DNA of 64,000 nucleotides from Paraglaciecola sp030730205 (GTDB lineage: Bacteria; Pseudomonadota; Gammaproteobacteria; Enterobacterales; Alteromonadaceae): assembly GCF_052119645.1 (NCBI RefSeq), contig NZ_JBGQOM010000002.1:372001-436000 (forward strand), given 5' to 3'. Numbering within the stretch: position 1 is the stretch's first letter; every line of letters starts with the position of its first letter. Position numbers and translations under genes: made by a program. The notes under the pieces are model-generated. The model saw only the letters and a program-made list of their open reading frames with translations, searched no databases and was not told where the DNA came from. Shown piece after piece: positions 8,943 to 17,148 of the stretch.

Positions 8943-9760
8943 TCAGGTTTGATCTGCGCAAACCAAAGGTTCATAAAATCGCCAGTCAGGGCTTGTTCTA
9001 ATTCGGCCGCACGTTGAGTAGGACAAAATAAGGTAAACGACACCACGGTGTCGCCCACTGATGTGGTTGATACGGTAATTTCGGGCTCAGGGCCGGTGAT
9101 TTTCACATCGAGTCGACGTTCAATCATTTGGTTATAGCGTGTTGCAACCTCATAAAAATCAGCACAATACTCTTGCGCTTTAGCCTGCAGCTGCGCCATA
9201 AATACATAGGGGTTAACACTCTGGTCTCGAATAATCGAAAATTTATGGGAGGCATAACGCTTTAAAAAATTAAAGTTTTTGATGGGGCTGGCAATCAACT
9301 TGTTATTAGGAATAAACAAGGTTTTACCGGTGTATTGGTAAGTACGAGGCTCCACTTCTATCAAGGTGGTTTTTATCCAATCGGTGGCAGACACCTCTCC
9401 TATTTGGTTTTCAACTTCAATCCAATCGCCAATGCGAAAAGGACGTGTAGACAATAAATAGAAAAAACCAATAATACACTGAATAAATTCTCGAGTGGCT
9501 AACACAATAGCGACAGCAAACGCCGCTATTGACAGCGCAAATTTTTGCAACTCAGGCGCCCACAGGGCTAACAAAGAAATAATCAGCGTAAAATTAATAA
9601 AATTTTTAATATTATTAATTAGGTCCCTTTTATCATCGCCTTTACTTTTTGCCCGGCGCCGGCACCAACTCACCAATAGAAACTTAATGGTCAAGGCAAT
9701 CGAAGGGATGATGAGGGTCAGAAAAAACTGACTACTGACAATATTTAACACTAGTTCCAC
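8939..9760 (-). CDS. MscS-family mechanosensitive channel
   Basis: The 273-residue protein has two or three N-terminal membrane helices followed by the MscS pore helix and beta domain. The signature region FRIGDWIEVENQIGEV lies in the middle, with FIPNNKLIASPIKNF just after it. A short cytoplasmic vestibule follows. Such channels release osmolytes on hypo-osmotic shock. At 273 residues it is close to E. coli MscS in size. It converges on the DUF1275 gene with a 4-bp overlap and has no other partner. Confidence 0.87.
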   Translation of the reverse strand: MELVLNIVSSQFFLTLIIPSIALTIKFLLVSWCRRRAKSKGDDKRDLINNIKNFINFTLIISLLALWAPELQKFALSIAAFAVAIVLATREFIQCIIGFFYLLSTRPFRIGDWIEVENQIGEVSATDWIKTTLIEVEPRTYQYTGKTLFIPNNKLIASPIKNFNFLKRYASHKFSIIRDQSVNPYVFMAQLQAKAQEYCADFYEVATRYNQMIERRLDVKITGPEPEITVSTTSVGDTVVSFTLFCPTQRAAELEQALTGDFMNLWFAQIKPD

Positions 9761-9941
9761 GCTAGGACCCTTTATTCTTTTCTATATTCACAAAAATTAA
9801 CCTTCGGTAGGTTTGATTTGACACATACTAAGGCTTACTTTTGATCACATCTCTCTTGCATAAACCAAAACACGTCTTTTATGCCTAGGGATTGCACTTG
9901 CAGCATTGTATAAGTGTGATCCTATCATGTAGGATGGATGA

Positions 9942-10694
9942 GTGATGGAGAAAAATAACGAAAAAAGTATGAAAATTATCCTTGGATTACGGCAAAACAT
10001 GGCAGTCATATTCACACTGGTCAATCAGCTAGTGGGCCGCGTTGTCACAATTCAGCTACTCGCCGCAATGTGCCTTGCTTGCCCTGCCTTGGCCTTAGCG
10101 CAAACCATCAAGCTAATTGACCAATATGGCCAGCCAGTCACCAACGCTGTTGTCGCTATTGCGCAAGAACAAAAGCCCCATATAGTCCCCACTGATATTG
10201 CCGTCATGGATCAAATGAACAAACAATTTGTGCCACAGGTCTTGGTTATTCAGCAAGGTCAACAAGTCAGCTTTCCAAATAGTGACGATATTCGTCATCA
10301 TGTTTACAGCTTTTCCGCGCCAAAACCCTTTGAAATTAAATTGTTTAAAGGGGCCGTCACCGAGCCCGTGACATTTGAGCGACCGGGTATCGTTGTGCTT
10401 GGCTGCAATATACACGACAAAATGCTGGGCTATATTTACGTGGCACAAAACGAAACTAGCTATTTGAGTAATGAACAGGGTATCGTCGAACTTCCTGAAA
10501 ACACCACTGAAATTACCCTGTGGCAGGCCAACTTGTCAGCACAAAATAGCCAACGTGAAACCATTAATCTCACCGCGCTTAACCCCTTACCTAACAGCGA
10601 TGTATTGACTATTTCGTTAACCTTATTGCATGCACCAATGCCCAGTGAAACCGAGTCAAAGAGCACATCTAAATTTAAGAAAAAATTTAATTAA
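9942..10694 (+). CDS. Periplasmic cupredoxin-like protein (methylamine-utilisation type)
   Basis: The 250-residue protein has a signal peptide (hydrophobic core roughly residues 33-52, cleavage after ALA) and a plastocyanin-type fold. Type 1 copper ligands are visible: His in DIRHHVYSF, then Cys, His and Met in the spaced motif GCNIHDKMLGY. A C-terminal extension of about 90 residues is beta-rich and Ser/Thr-rich. Several ATGs are available near the start; the one at 9942 is the first, those at 9945, 9969 and 9999 are alternatives, and the last gives a more compact signal peptide. The stop overlaps the start of the next gene (TAATG), so it is translationally coupled to a c-di-GMP signalling protein. 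A copper- or redox-sensing role is an inference from that context. Confidence 0.82.
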   Translation: MMEKNNEKSMKIILGLRQNMAVIFTLVNQLVGRVVTIQLLAAMCLACPALALAQTIKLIDQYGQPVTNAVVAIAQEQKPHIVPTDIAVMDQMNKQFVPQVLVIQQGQQVSFPNSDDIRHHVYSFSAPKPFEIKLFKGAVTEPVTFERPGIVVLGCNIHDKMLGYIYVAQNETSYLSNEQGIVELPENTTEITLWQANLSAQNSQRETINLTALNPLPNSDVLTISLTLLHAPMPSETESKSTSKFKKKFN

Positions 10695-13027
10695 TGGCAG
10701 TGATTACGCTCAACAAGAGCATCTTTAGGCTAGTGGTTGGCACAGTGTTATTTACCACTGTGGGCGTGTTAGTCAGTATGTGGGCCACTACGTCAAGCCA
10801 TGCTCAAAAACAGCTCAATCGAAATCTCAATGTAGCGCAAAATGTACTAACACAAGTATTGGCCAGTCGTGAACAGCAATTGTATATAAGCGCCAACGCC
10901 CTGACCCTGGATTTTCCTTTTAGAAGCGCGGTAGCAACACGGGATGAGGCCACCATACAAAGCGTATTGCAAAATCATGGTGACCGCATCGAAGCGGATT
11001 TAATGGCCTTGATTTCGCTCGACGGCCAGTTAATTTCCAGCACCAATGATGCTTTAGAAAAAAACACCCCCTTTGCTTATCCAGACTTTATCAAAAGCAC
11101 AGTACAAGAAGGTGGCGGCACCACCTTAATGTTACTTGACGACAAACTTTATCAAGTCATTATTCTCACTGTTGATGCCCCAAGGCCCATTGCCTTGGCC
11201 TTAGTCGGCTTTGAGCTTGAAAGCGAGCTTTTGGCGCAGCTTAAAAACATTACCCAATTAGAAATCAGTTTGCAGGTAAGACAAAATGCGCTGCTAATTT
11301 TTTCAGAATCAACTCTCAAGCCCATGCAAGCCTTTGAGGTATTTGACCAACAAAACCAAGATTTTAGCTGGTTTGACACCGTGTTATTGCAAAAACAAGA
11401 TTACATATCCAAGTCTTTTGTTATTTCAGAAATAAACGAACAAGCAGTATGGGTAGTGCTGTCTGAAAACATCGAACACGTTTTTTCTGAGTTTAACCAA
11501 TTACAAACCACTATCTCTGTCGTGGCGTTTGTATCGATGCTTATTACGCTGATATTTGGCGCAATGTTTTCTCGGCGCTTGTCTAAACCCTTAGGTAAGT
11601 TAGCCCGAATTGCGCAGCGCATTTCCAACGGTGACTATCAAAAAAGTTTTAATCACGAGCAACATGAACTCGCTGAAGTGCAGGCGCTGTCATCCGCATT
11701 TTCAGCCATGCAAGACAACATCCAAGCCAGAGAATCAAAAATCATTTTCCAAGCCAATCATGACATATTGACTCGAGTGAACAACCGCTACCACATCGAA
11801 AAGCTGCTCGATGACAAGCTACAACTCAATGAAAACTTTCAAGCTATTGGCATCAACATCTTTGGCTTTCGCGGCATCAACGATATTTTTGGTTACCAAA
11901 GCGGCGACACCTGCTTAAGAATCTTAGCCAGTCGGGTGGCAGAATTAGGAGGGCTAACGGCGCGTTTAACCGGTGGTGAATTACTGTGGGTACCTGATTC
12001 AGCACAATCTTTTGAGCACTTAGCCCGTCTTAAAACGCAACTTGAGCAACCTATTGACGACGCTGGGGTGGTGATCAATTTAAAAATCGCCATTGGCGTA
12101 ATCGAATGTCCCATGCAAGCTGATAGTGCACAATTGCTGTTTAGACGGATGAATATCGTGTTAGATGAGGCCCAGATAACCCGTCAGCTACTGTTAAAGT
12201 TTGATCCCGCCATTGAGCAGCGTTATCTAAGACGTTTATCCATCATTGTTGAACTGAAAAAAGTCCTCGCCACTGAACAACAAGAATTAAGCCTAGCCTA
12301 TCAGCCCAAACTCAATATTGGCGCTAATAAGATTAGAAGTGTTGAAGCCTTGATCCGCTGGAACAGCGCGACTTTAGGCTTTGTATCACCAGAAGATTTT
12401 ATTACTATTGCTGAACAAGCGGGTTTTATCGATAAAATAACCGAGTGGGTGATCAAGCGCGCCGTCAGCGATGCCTTAGTGATTAAAGCCGCCGGCATTG
12501 AGCTGTGTATCGCCATTAACTTATCGGCCCACGATGTAATGAATGAAGACTTATTACCCTTTGTAGTGCAGTTACTCGACCAACATAATTTGCCCAGAAG
12601 TGCCCTATCCTTTGAAATCACCGAAAGCGACGTGGTCAAAGATCCGGCCAAAGCCATCAAGCATCTTTCGGCTTTCAGAGAATATGGCTTTGTGGTGGCA
12701 ATTGATGATTTTGGAACGGGGTATTCTTCCATGGCATACTTGAAAAACCTACCAGTTGATACCCTAAAAGTAGACAAGAGTTTTGTTCTTAAATTAAACA
12801 CCCAAGTGGGCGATCAACATATTGTGCAGACCGTACTGAAGTTAGCCAAAAGCTTCGGTATGGATGTGGTTGCAGAGGGTGTTGAAAACCAAGCAACCTT
12901 AACGTTATTGCAAGAGTGGGGCTGTGAATACGCTCAGGGTTATCATATTTGTAAACCCATTGCGGTCAGTGCGCTAATAGATTGGTACCACACCCACATC
13001 GATCAAAATTGGTTGGAGAGCCTATGA
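10694..13027 (+). CDS. Membrane sensor protein with HAMP, degenerate GGDEF and intact EAL domain
   Basis: The 777-residue protein has a membrane helix at about 10-30, a periplasmic sensor region (about 35-270), a second helix at about 272-292, HAMP (about 293-345), GGDEF (about 350-505) and EAL (about 515-765). The GGDEF signature is replaced by TGGELLW (residues 426-432), so cyclase activity is doubtful. The EAL domain keeps EALIR (551-555), the IDDFGTGYSS loop and the downstream LKVDK segment, so it is predicted to hydrolyse c-di-GMP. Start and stop overlap its neighbours by 1 and 3-4 bp (TAATG and ATGA), which argues that cupredoxin, EAL protein and DUF3034 protein are made together. The periplasmic sensor may read the state of the exported partners. 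Confidence 0.9.
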   Translation: MAVITLNKSIFRLVVGTVLFTTVGVLVSMWATTSSHAQKQLNRNLNVAQNVLTQVLASREQQLYISANALTLDFPFRSAVATRDEATIQSVLQNHGDRIEADLMALISLDGQLISSTNDALEKNTPFAYPDFIKSTVQEGGGTTLMLLDDKLYQVIILTVDAPRPIALALVGFELESELLAQLKNITQLEISLQVRQNALLIFSESTLKPMQAFEVFDQQNQDFSWFDTVLLQKQDYISKSFVISEINEQAVWVVLSENIEHVFSEFNQLQTTISVVAFVSMLITLIFGAMFSRRLSKPLGKLARIAQRISNGDYQKSFNHEQHELAEVQALSSAFSAMQDNIQARESKIIFQANHDILTRVNNRYHIEKLLDDKLQLNENFQAIGINIFGFRGINDIFGYQSGDTCLRILASRVAELGGLTARLTGGELLWVPDSAQSFEHLARLKTQLEQPIDDAGVVINLKIAIGVIECPMQADSAQLLFRRMNIVLDEAQITRQLLLKFDPAIEQRYLRRLSIIVELKKVLATEQQELSLAYQPKLNIGANKIRSVEALIRWNSATLGFVSPEDFITIAEQAGFIDKITEWVIKRAVSDALVIKAAGIELCIAINLSAHDVMNEDLLPFVVQLLDQHNLPRSALSFEITESDVVKDPAKAIKHLSAFREYGFVVAIDDFGTGYSSMAYLKNLPVDTLKVDKSFVLKLNTQVGDQHIVQTVLKLAKSFGMDVVAEGVENQATLTLLQEWGCEYAQGYHICKPIAVSALIDWYHTHIDQNWLESL

Positions 13028-13887
13028 ATACACGCGCAATAAAAGTCGCCGGTTTCGCTATAGCCTGGATAGCTGTAGTAGGCAGTGTAGCCATGCCAAG
13101 TGCAGCGGCCGACGGTAAACTGATCGGCACCGCTGGTTTAACGCAAATTGAAGGCAGTGGTGGTGGCGGCATTGTGCCTTGGGCAACCCTTGCAGGTTAT
13201 GATAGCCGCGAGCAAATATCAGTCGGCGCTACGCTATCCCGGGTAGATGTGGATGATTTTAGGCTGAGTATGTTAAGCGCTTCGATTTCGTTGTATGACA
13301 AAGTAGAAGTCAGCATTGCCCAGCAGCACTTTGAAATAAAAGGCGCAGGCGTCGATATTAAACAGAACATTGTTGGCCTTAAATACAAGCTATATGGCGA
13401 CGTCGTTTACTCTGAATGGCCACAAGTCAGTGTGGGCATGCAGTACAAACATCTTGAAGACTCGGCGGTAGCCAGCTCGGTGGGTGCACAAAATAGCACG
13501 TCTGGCACAGATTTTTATATCGCCGCCACTAAAGTCCACTTGGGTGCCATCGCAGGATTTAACGCCGTTTGGAATCTGACGGCTCGTGCGACCAAAGCCA
13601 ATCAAATGGGCATATTAGGCTTTGGCGGTCCACAAAATAACGACTACGAGCTGATGTTAGAAGCATCGGCCGGCATATTATTTTCTCGTCATATCGCTCT
13701 AGGACTTGAGTATCGGCAAAAGCCCGATAATCTGGGTTTAGGCGAAGATGATTGGACCGATTATTTTGTCAGCTACATTCCTTCAAAACATATCAACCTC
13801 ACACTAGCGTGGGCTAAATTAGGCTCGATTGCTGGCGCGCCAGGTCAAGATGGCTTGTACCTCTCGTTAAACGGACAGTTGTGGTAA
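13024..13887 (+). CDS. DUF3034-family outer-membrane-type protein
   Basis: The start at 13024 is chosen because its ATG overlaps the preceding TGA (ATGA) and opens a signal peptide (hydrophobic residues 8-28, cleavage after SAAA). The longer in-frame option at 12982 would lie inside the previous gene. The 287-residue product begins with GTAGLTQIEGSGGGGIVPWA and continues with alternating amphipathic strands, ending in Trp. That fits DUF3034 and suggests a small outer membrane beta-barrel of about 10-12 strands. Its place between an EAL sensor and a globin suggests an envelope role in the same pathway; the function is unknown. Confidence 0.83.
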   Translation: MNTRAIKVAGFAIAWIAVVGSVAMPSAAADGKLIGTAGLTQIEGSGGGGIVPWATLAGYDSREQISVGATLSRVDVDDFRLSMLSASISLYDKVEVSIAQQHFEIKGAGVDIKQNIVGLKYKLYGDVVYSEWPQVSVGMQYKHLEDSAVASSVGAQNSTSGTDFYIAATKVHLGAIAGFNAVWNLTARATKANQMGILGFGGPQNNDYELMLEASAGILFSRHIALGLEYRQKPDNLGLGEDDWTDYFVSYIPSKHINLTLAWAKLGSIAGAPGQDGLYLSLNGQLW

Positions 13888-13891
13888 ACAA

Positions 13892-14311
13892 ATGAAAATA
13901 ATATTCAGTCTTTTACTTTTATTAAGTGCGCTTAGTGGCTGTACAAATACCGGCAAAACCACCTTGTATGACGAACTAGGTGGTAAACAAGCCATTGCCT
14001 CTGTGGTAGATAATTTTATTCATGAAATAGAATTTAACGAGACCCTGTTTCGTTATTTTGCTGAATCAGACATTGCACGATTTCGAGAAAAACTGAACGA
14101 ACACCTGTGCGTATTAGCGAAGGGCCCTTGCGAGTACACCGGCGATACCATGGAGCAAGTACACGCGGGGATGAATATCACCGAAGCCGACTTTAACCTT
14201 GGCGTTGATTTGTTTATTCAAGCCATGAACAAAGCCAAGGTCCCCCACCCAGTGCAAAACAAATTATTAGCTAAGATGGTCCCAACACGTAAAGAGATCA
14301 TCTATTTGTAG
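13892..14311 (+). CDS. Lipoprotein group 1 truncated hemoglobin
   Basis: The 139-residue protein starts with a lipoprotein signal (SLLLLLSALSGC, Cys17), then a group 1 truncated globin domain opening with TLYDELGGKQAIASVVDNF. The proximal heme His lies in QVHAGMNITEADF. Truncated globins bind O2, NO or CO; most are cytosolic, so a membrane-anchored one is notable. It begins 4 bp after the DUF3034 stop and ends a four-gene unit with cupredoxin and EAL genes. The Cys-containing loop CVLAKGPCEYTG could form a disulfide outside the cytoplasm. Confidence 0.87.
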   Translation: MKIIFSLLLLLSALSGCTNTGKTTLYDELGGKQAIASVVDNFIHEIEFNETLFRYFAESDIARFREKLNEHLCVLAKGPCEYTGDTMEQVHAGMNITEADFNLGVDLFIQAMNKAKVPHPVQNKLLAKMVPTRKEIIYL

Positions 14312-14362
14312 AAGGTTGCGGTAACCGCGTTATCCATAACGGATGTGATTACGGCCGAAATG

Positions 14363-14477
14363 GTAGGAGGTCGTTTACGGCCGAACAAAACAACCTTGAT
14401 GTTATCAATATCCGTGGTAGTTCAAGTAACTGAAGATGTTCGCAGCTAGACTGCGCCGGTCACCGGCTTCTCCTACA
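14363..14477 (+). repeat. REPIN (two inverted REP arms with spacer)
   Basis: The left arm starts GTAGGAGGTCGTTTACGGCC. The spacer is CAACCTTGATGTTATCAATA and following bases. The right arm is the inverted homologue ending CTCCTAC, with an internal palindrome GCCGGTCACCGGC. Total 115 bp. A decayed copy with GCGGTAACCGCG lies just upstream (about 14317-14360). Confidence 0.85.
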
Positions 14478-14493
14478 AAAGACAAATCGCCCC

Positions 14494-14563
14494 TGTAGGA
14501 GGTCGTTCACGGCCGAACGAAACAACCTTGATGTTATCAATATCCGTGTCGGTTAAAACAACC
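14494..14563 (+). repeat. REP element with spacer
   Basis: A second left arm, GTAGGAGGTCGTTCACGGCC, starts 16 bp after the REPIN and is followed by the same spacer, but no right arm is recognisable. With the preceding REPIN it fills the 345-bp gap before tonB. Confidence 0.8.
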
Positions 14564-14656
14564 GAACACAATACTTTTTTGATTTTATTTAACCCCTTTT
14601 CTATTTCTGTAGCGTTACTCCAACAAAGCACCTATCTGCTCAACACTGGAGAAACC

Positions 14657-15298
14657 ATGAATACAAATCTTGTACTGCCGCAAACCGCTATTTCGATCCC
14701 TAAACGTGTAGGCTCTGTTGTCATTGCTTCAACGATAACCTTTGGCCTTTTTGTGATGATGCAAAAGCTTATCAATAACAATGACATGCCTATTGTTGAA
14801 CCGAGCCCACCACCTGTTTTGACCTTTTTGCAAACCATTGAAGACATACCAATCAATGAGCGCCCCACGCTAAAAAAGATGCCAAAGACGAATCCCATCC
14901 CAAAACCTGAAACGCGGATACTGGAAGAAACGCCAGATAATAAAGGCCTTGTGGCTAAATTTGTGCCAGATATCAATATTGGGCGTATTGGTTTGGGGAT
15001 ATCAACGCAAATGTCGACTGGTGAGGGTGATGCACGCCCTATAGTAAGAATGGAGCCCAAATATCCACCAGAAGCAGCCCGTGAAGGCATTGAAGGTTGG
15101 GTAAAACTATTGTTCTCGATTGATACACTTGGCCAAGTAGCCAATATTCAGGTGGTCGAATCCGAGCCAAATCGGGTATTTGACCGTGCGGCAAAACAAG
15201 CCTTAAGTAAATGGAAATATAAACCACAAATTGTTGCTGGCGCACCACAAGCTCAAGATGGCATGATGGTGGTACTTGATTTCAAACTCGCTAAGTAA
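14657..15298 (+). CDS. tonB: TonB energy transducer
   Basis: The ATG at 14657 follows ACTGGAGAAACC. An in-frame start at 14528 would begin inside a REP element and is rejected. The 213-residue protein has one N-terminal membrane helix (about residues 16-37), a Pro-rich periplasmic linker (PSPPP and KTNPIPKPE) and a C-terminal TonB domain with PKYPPEAAREGIEGWVKL and a final WKYKPQ / VVLDFKL. TonB couples the proton motive force to outer membrane transporters. No ExbB/ExbD or receptor gene adjoins it. It is followed 45 bp later by an ECF sigma factor and anti-sigma gene. Confidence 0.92.
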   Translation: MNTNLVLPQTAISIPKRVGSVVIASTITFGLFVMMQKLINNNDMPIVEPSPPPVLTFLQTIEDIPINERPTLKKMPKTNPIPKPETRILEETPDNKGLVAKFVPDINIGRIGLGISTQMSTGEGDARPIVRMEPKYPPEAAREGIEGWVKLLFSIDTLGQVANIQVVESEPNRVFDRAAKQALSKWKYKPQIVAGAPQAQDGMMVVLDFKLAK

Positions 15299-15343
15299 AC
15301 GCATGATACAAGCAGGCAAAGCAATCATTACCAAGGAGTGCCT

Positions 15344-15928
15344 ATGAGTATTGGCTTGTCATTAAAAACGTGGTTCACCCGTTTGTCGAGTGACGCAAGC
15401 TGGAGTAACGAAGCGCTCATGCTGCGTTACGCCAGCTCTGGCGACAGCCACGCGCTAAGCACACTCTATGATGCATGTGGCAACGACCTCTATCATTTTA
15501 TCTTAAGTTTATCAGACCCCACATTGGCCAAAGATATTTCCCAATCCACATGGTTAAAGGTCATTGAAAAAAAACACTTATACAAAGATTCAGGCTCGTT
15601 TAAAGCATGGATATTTACCCTAGCCAGAAACCAGTTAATAGATGAAATACGCCGACAAAAAAATACCACTGCAGACTTGGCAAACGTAGTTGCAGAGCAA
15701 GCAGACGAAGCACACGATGCGGCCCTGCTCTCGCGCTTTAACCGCGCATTAGTTAATTTGCCTTTTGCCCAGCGTGAGGCCTTTTGCTTGCAACAAGAAG
15801 ACTTTAGCCTAGAAGATATTGCAGTCATTACCCACAGTAATATCGAAGCAGTTAAAAGCCGTCTTCGTTATGCCAAAGATGGCTTACGTAAACAATTACA
15901 TCACATCATCGAGGATGAGCATGTCTAA
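15344..15928 (+). CDS. ECF-type RNA polymerase sigma factor
   Basis: This protein has 194 residues from the ATG at 15344, which follows CCAAGGAGTG; a GTG six bases earlier is the alternative. Region 2 is visible around residues 60-100 (AKDISQSTWLKVIEKKH and FKAWIFTLARNQLIDEIRR). Region 4 is near the C-terminus (LPFAQREAFCLQQEDFSLE and VKSRLRYAKDGLRK). It overlaps the next gene, a single-helix membrane protein, which is the usual arrangement of an ECF sigma factor and its anti-sigma factor. Target promoters cannot be seen here; the adjacent tonB is a candidate. Confidence 0.9.
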   Translation: MSIGLSLKTWFTRLSSDASWSNEALMLRYASSGDSHALSTLYDACGNDLYHFILSLSDPTLAKDISQSTWLKVIEKKHLYKDSGSFKAWIFTLARNQLIDEIRRQKNTTADLANVVAEQADEAHDAALLSRFNRALVNLPFAQREAFCLQQEDFSLEDIAVITHSNIEAVKSRLRYAKDGLRKQLHHIIEDEHV

Positions 15929-16508
15929 TTCCGATAACTACTCAGACGACGAACTCAAGCGTTTATACCAGCAACGCAAAACCCAAAATCCGGCACCGGC
16001 TGGCGTAAAAAGACACGTTTTGGCTCAACATCAATCAAGCATAAACCATGAAAAAGTATGGCGGCGCCTGACTCAAGTAGCATTAGCCGCAAGTACCTTA
16101 CTGCTCTTTGGTTTAGTGTTTTGGCACCAATATTCGTGGCAAAATTTAGAGCCACAATTAGCGGCTGAGCAATACACCACCATTGAACTGCATTCATTAG
16201 CGCCCCGTAAACAATCAGATGCGATATCAGAACGCTATGCCAAACATTACAATAACTACCTAACTCAGCAGCAAGTACTGGCCTTTCATCACAAAAAACA
16301 AGCCGTGTTACAACAGATGGACGATGGTTGGCAATTGCAAACCTGCGATCAACAAGTGGTTAAAGTATCGCAAGAGTTAATCAACGCCCTGCGTAACATA
16401 CATCAAATTGAAGGGACGTTTAGTACCGGCGACAAGGTAGAAATGATGTTTGATAAAACAGGGCTTATTCTCGGCATCAAACCCAGTGCAAAATTAGCGC
16501 ATTGTTGA
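15921..16508 (+). CDS. Probable membrane anti-sigma factor
   Basis: The start at 15921 is preferred because GAGG at 15911-15914 lies 6 bp before it; ATG 15915 is a close alternative. The 195-residue protein has an N-terminal soluble segment (SDDELKRLYQQRKTQNPAP), one membrane helix near residues 46-67 and a periplasmic C-terminal part. No zinc HxxxCxxC anti-sigma motif is present. The call rests on the 8-bp overlap with the ECF sigma gene and on the topology. The periplasmic part is not recognised. Confidence 0.68.
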   Translation: MSNSDNYSDDELKRLYQQRKTQNPAPAGVKRHVLAQHQSSINHEKVWRRLTQVALAASTLLLFGLVFWHQYSWQNLEPQLAAEQYTTIELHSLAPRKQSDAISERYAKHYNNYLTQQQVLAFHHKKQAVLQQMDDGWQLQTCDQQVVKVSQELINALRNIHQIEGTFSTGDKVEMMFDKTGLILGIKPSAKLAHC

Positions 16509-16598
16509 AGAATAGCGGCAAGCAAGGCAGTTGAACGTCAAGCTCCTTGTGAACGTCCCGTTATGCAGCAGCCCATCCAATAGTTAAATCGACCACCT

Positions 16599-16728
16599 GT
16601 AGGTGGTCCCGGTAACCGGCGTAGTTCACGGCCGAACGAAACAACCTTGATTTGATCAAAATCCGTGGTAGTTAAATCAGCATGAAAAGATCGCAGCTAT
16701 ACTGCGCCGGTCACCGGGCAGCTCCTAA
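16599..16728 (+). repeat. REPIN, long-arm variant
   Basis: The left arm carries the extra palindrome CCGGTAACCGG and GTAGTTCACGGCC. The right arm, starting near GATCGCAGCTATACTGCG, ends CTCCTAA. The left end reads GTAGGTGG instead of GTAGGAGG. It lies in the 640-bp gap 16509-17148, which otherwise holds two single REPs, a short tandem repeat and no supportable gene. Confidence 0.82.
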
Positions 16729-16748
16729 AAAAGACAAATAAACCACCT

Positions 16749-16773
16749 GTAGGAGGTCGTTTACGGCCGAACA
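16749..16773 (+). repeat. Single REP element
   Basis: A left arm GTAGGAGGTCGTTTACGGCC without the family spacer, in the same gap as the REPIN at 16599. Confidence 0.78.
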
Positions 16774-16820
16774 AAACATCATTGCATGTTGTTACTGGAG
16801 ATAGCGCCAAATCAACCTGT

Positions 16821-16844
16821 TGTAGCAGGTCGTTCACGGCCGAA
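16821..16844 (+). repeat. Single REP element, diverged
   Basis: Reads TGTAGCAGGTCGTTCACGGC then CGAA: one change in the conserved end (GTAGCAG). Third member of the cluster in this gap. Confidence 0.7.
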
Positions 16845-16872
16845 AATTGACATGTCTAGGCTAAATGACAAC

Positions 16873-16914
16873 GTGCATCGCATGCTGCGCATCGCATGCT
16901 GTGCATCGCAGGCC
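16873..16914 (+). repeat. Three tandem copies of a 14-bp unit
   Basis: GTGCATCGCATGCT at 16873-16886, GCGCATCGCATGCT at 16887-16900 and GTGCATCGCAGGCC at 16901-16914. The unit contains GCATGC, itself a palindrome. It follows the REP cluster and is not inside a supportable gene. Confidence 0.75.
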
Positions 16915-17148
16915 GAACAGCGCATTCTGAGTCCCGCAAACTTATCATGGGCGGTGCCTACAATGGCACTATCCATCGTTTTTTACTTTTGCTCAGCATT
17001 CCTTGTTCAAGTCTCATTGCTATTTTGACTTTTACCTTTCATATTCAATGAATTAGTCTGCTTTATCGACAAAAATTAGATTTATTGATGGTGCCAATTA
17101 AGGCTACAATAGCCATGTAACGCCACTACTTTCGCACTAGGAGTCAAC

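Noticed and set aside
10694..13027. Diguanylate cyclase activity of the GGDEF domain
   Set aside because: The GGDEF signature is replaced by TGGELLW, so synthesis of c-di-GMP is unlikely; only the EAL side looks active.
14363..14563. Possible CRISPR-like array
   Set aside because: The repeats are inverted arms with a shared spacer, vary in length and are scattered in many gaps. That is REPIN architecture; there are no unique spacers and no cas genes.
14528..14656. N-terminal extension of TonB from an upstream start
   Set aside because: It would start inside a REP element and put 43 residues before the membrane helix; the ATG at 14657 has a better ribosome-binding site.
16786..17028. 80-codon ORF between the anti-sigma gene and the 472-residue gene
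   Set aside because: It reads through a REP element and the tandem 14-bp repeat; the hydrophobic end is likely chance.
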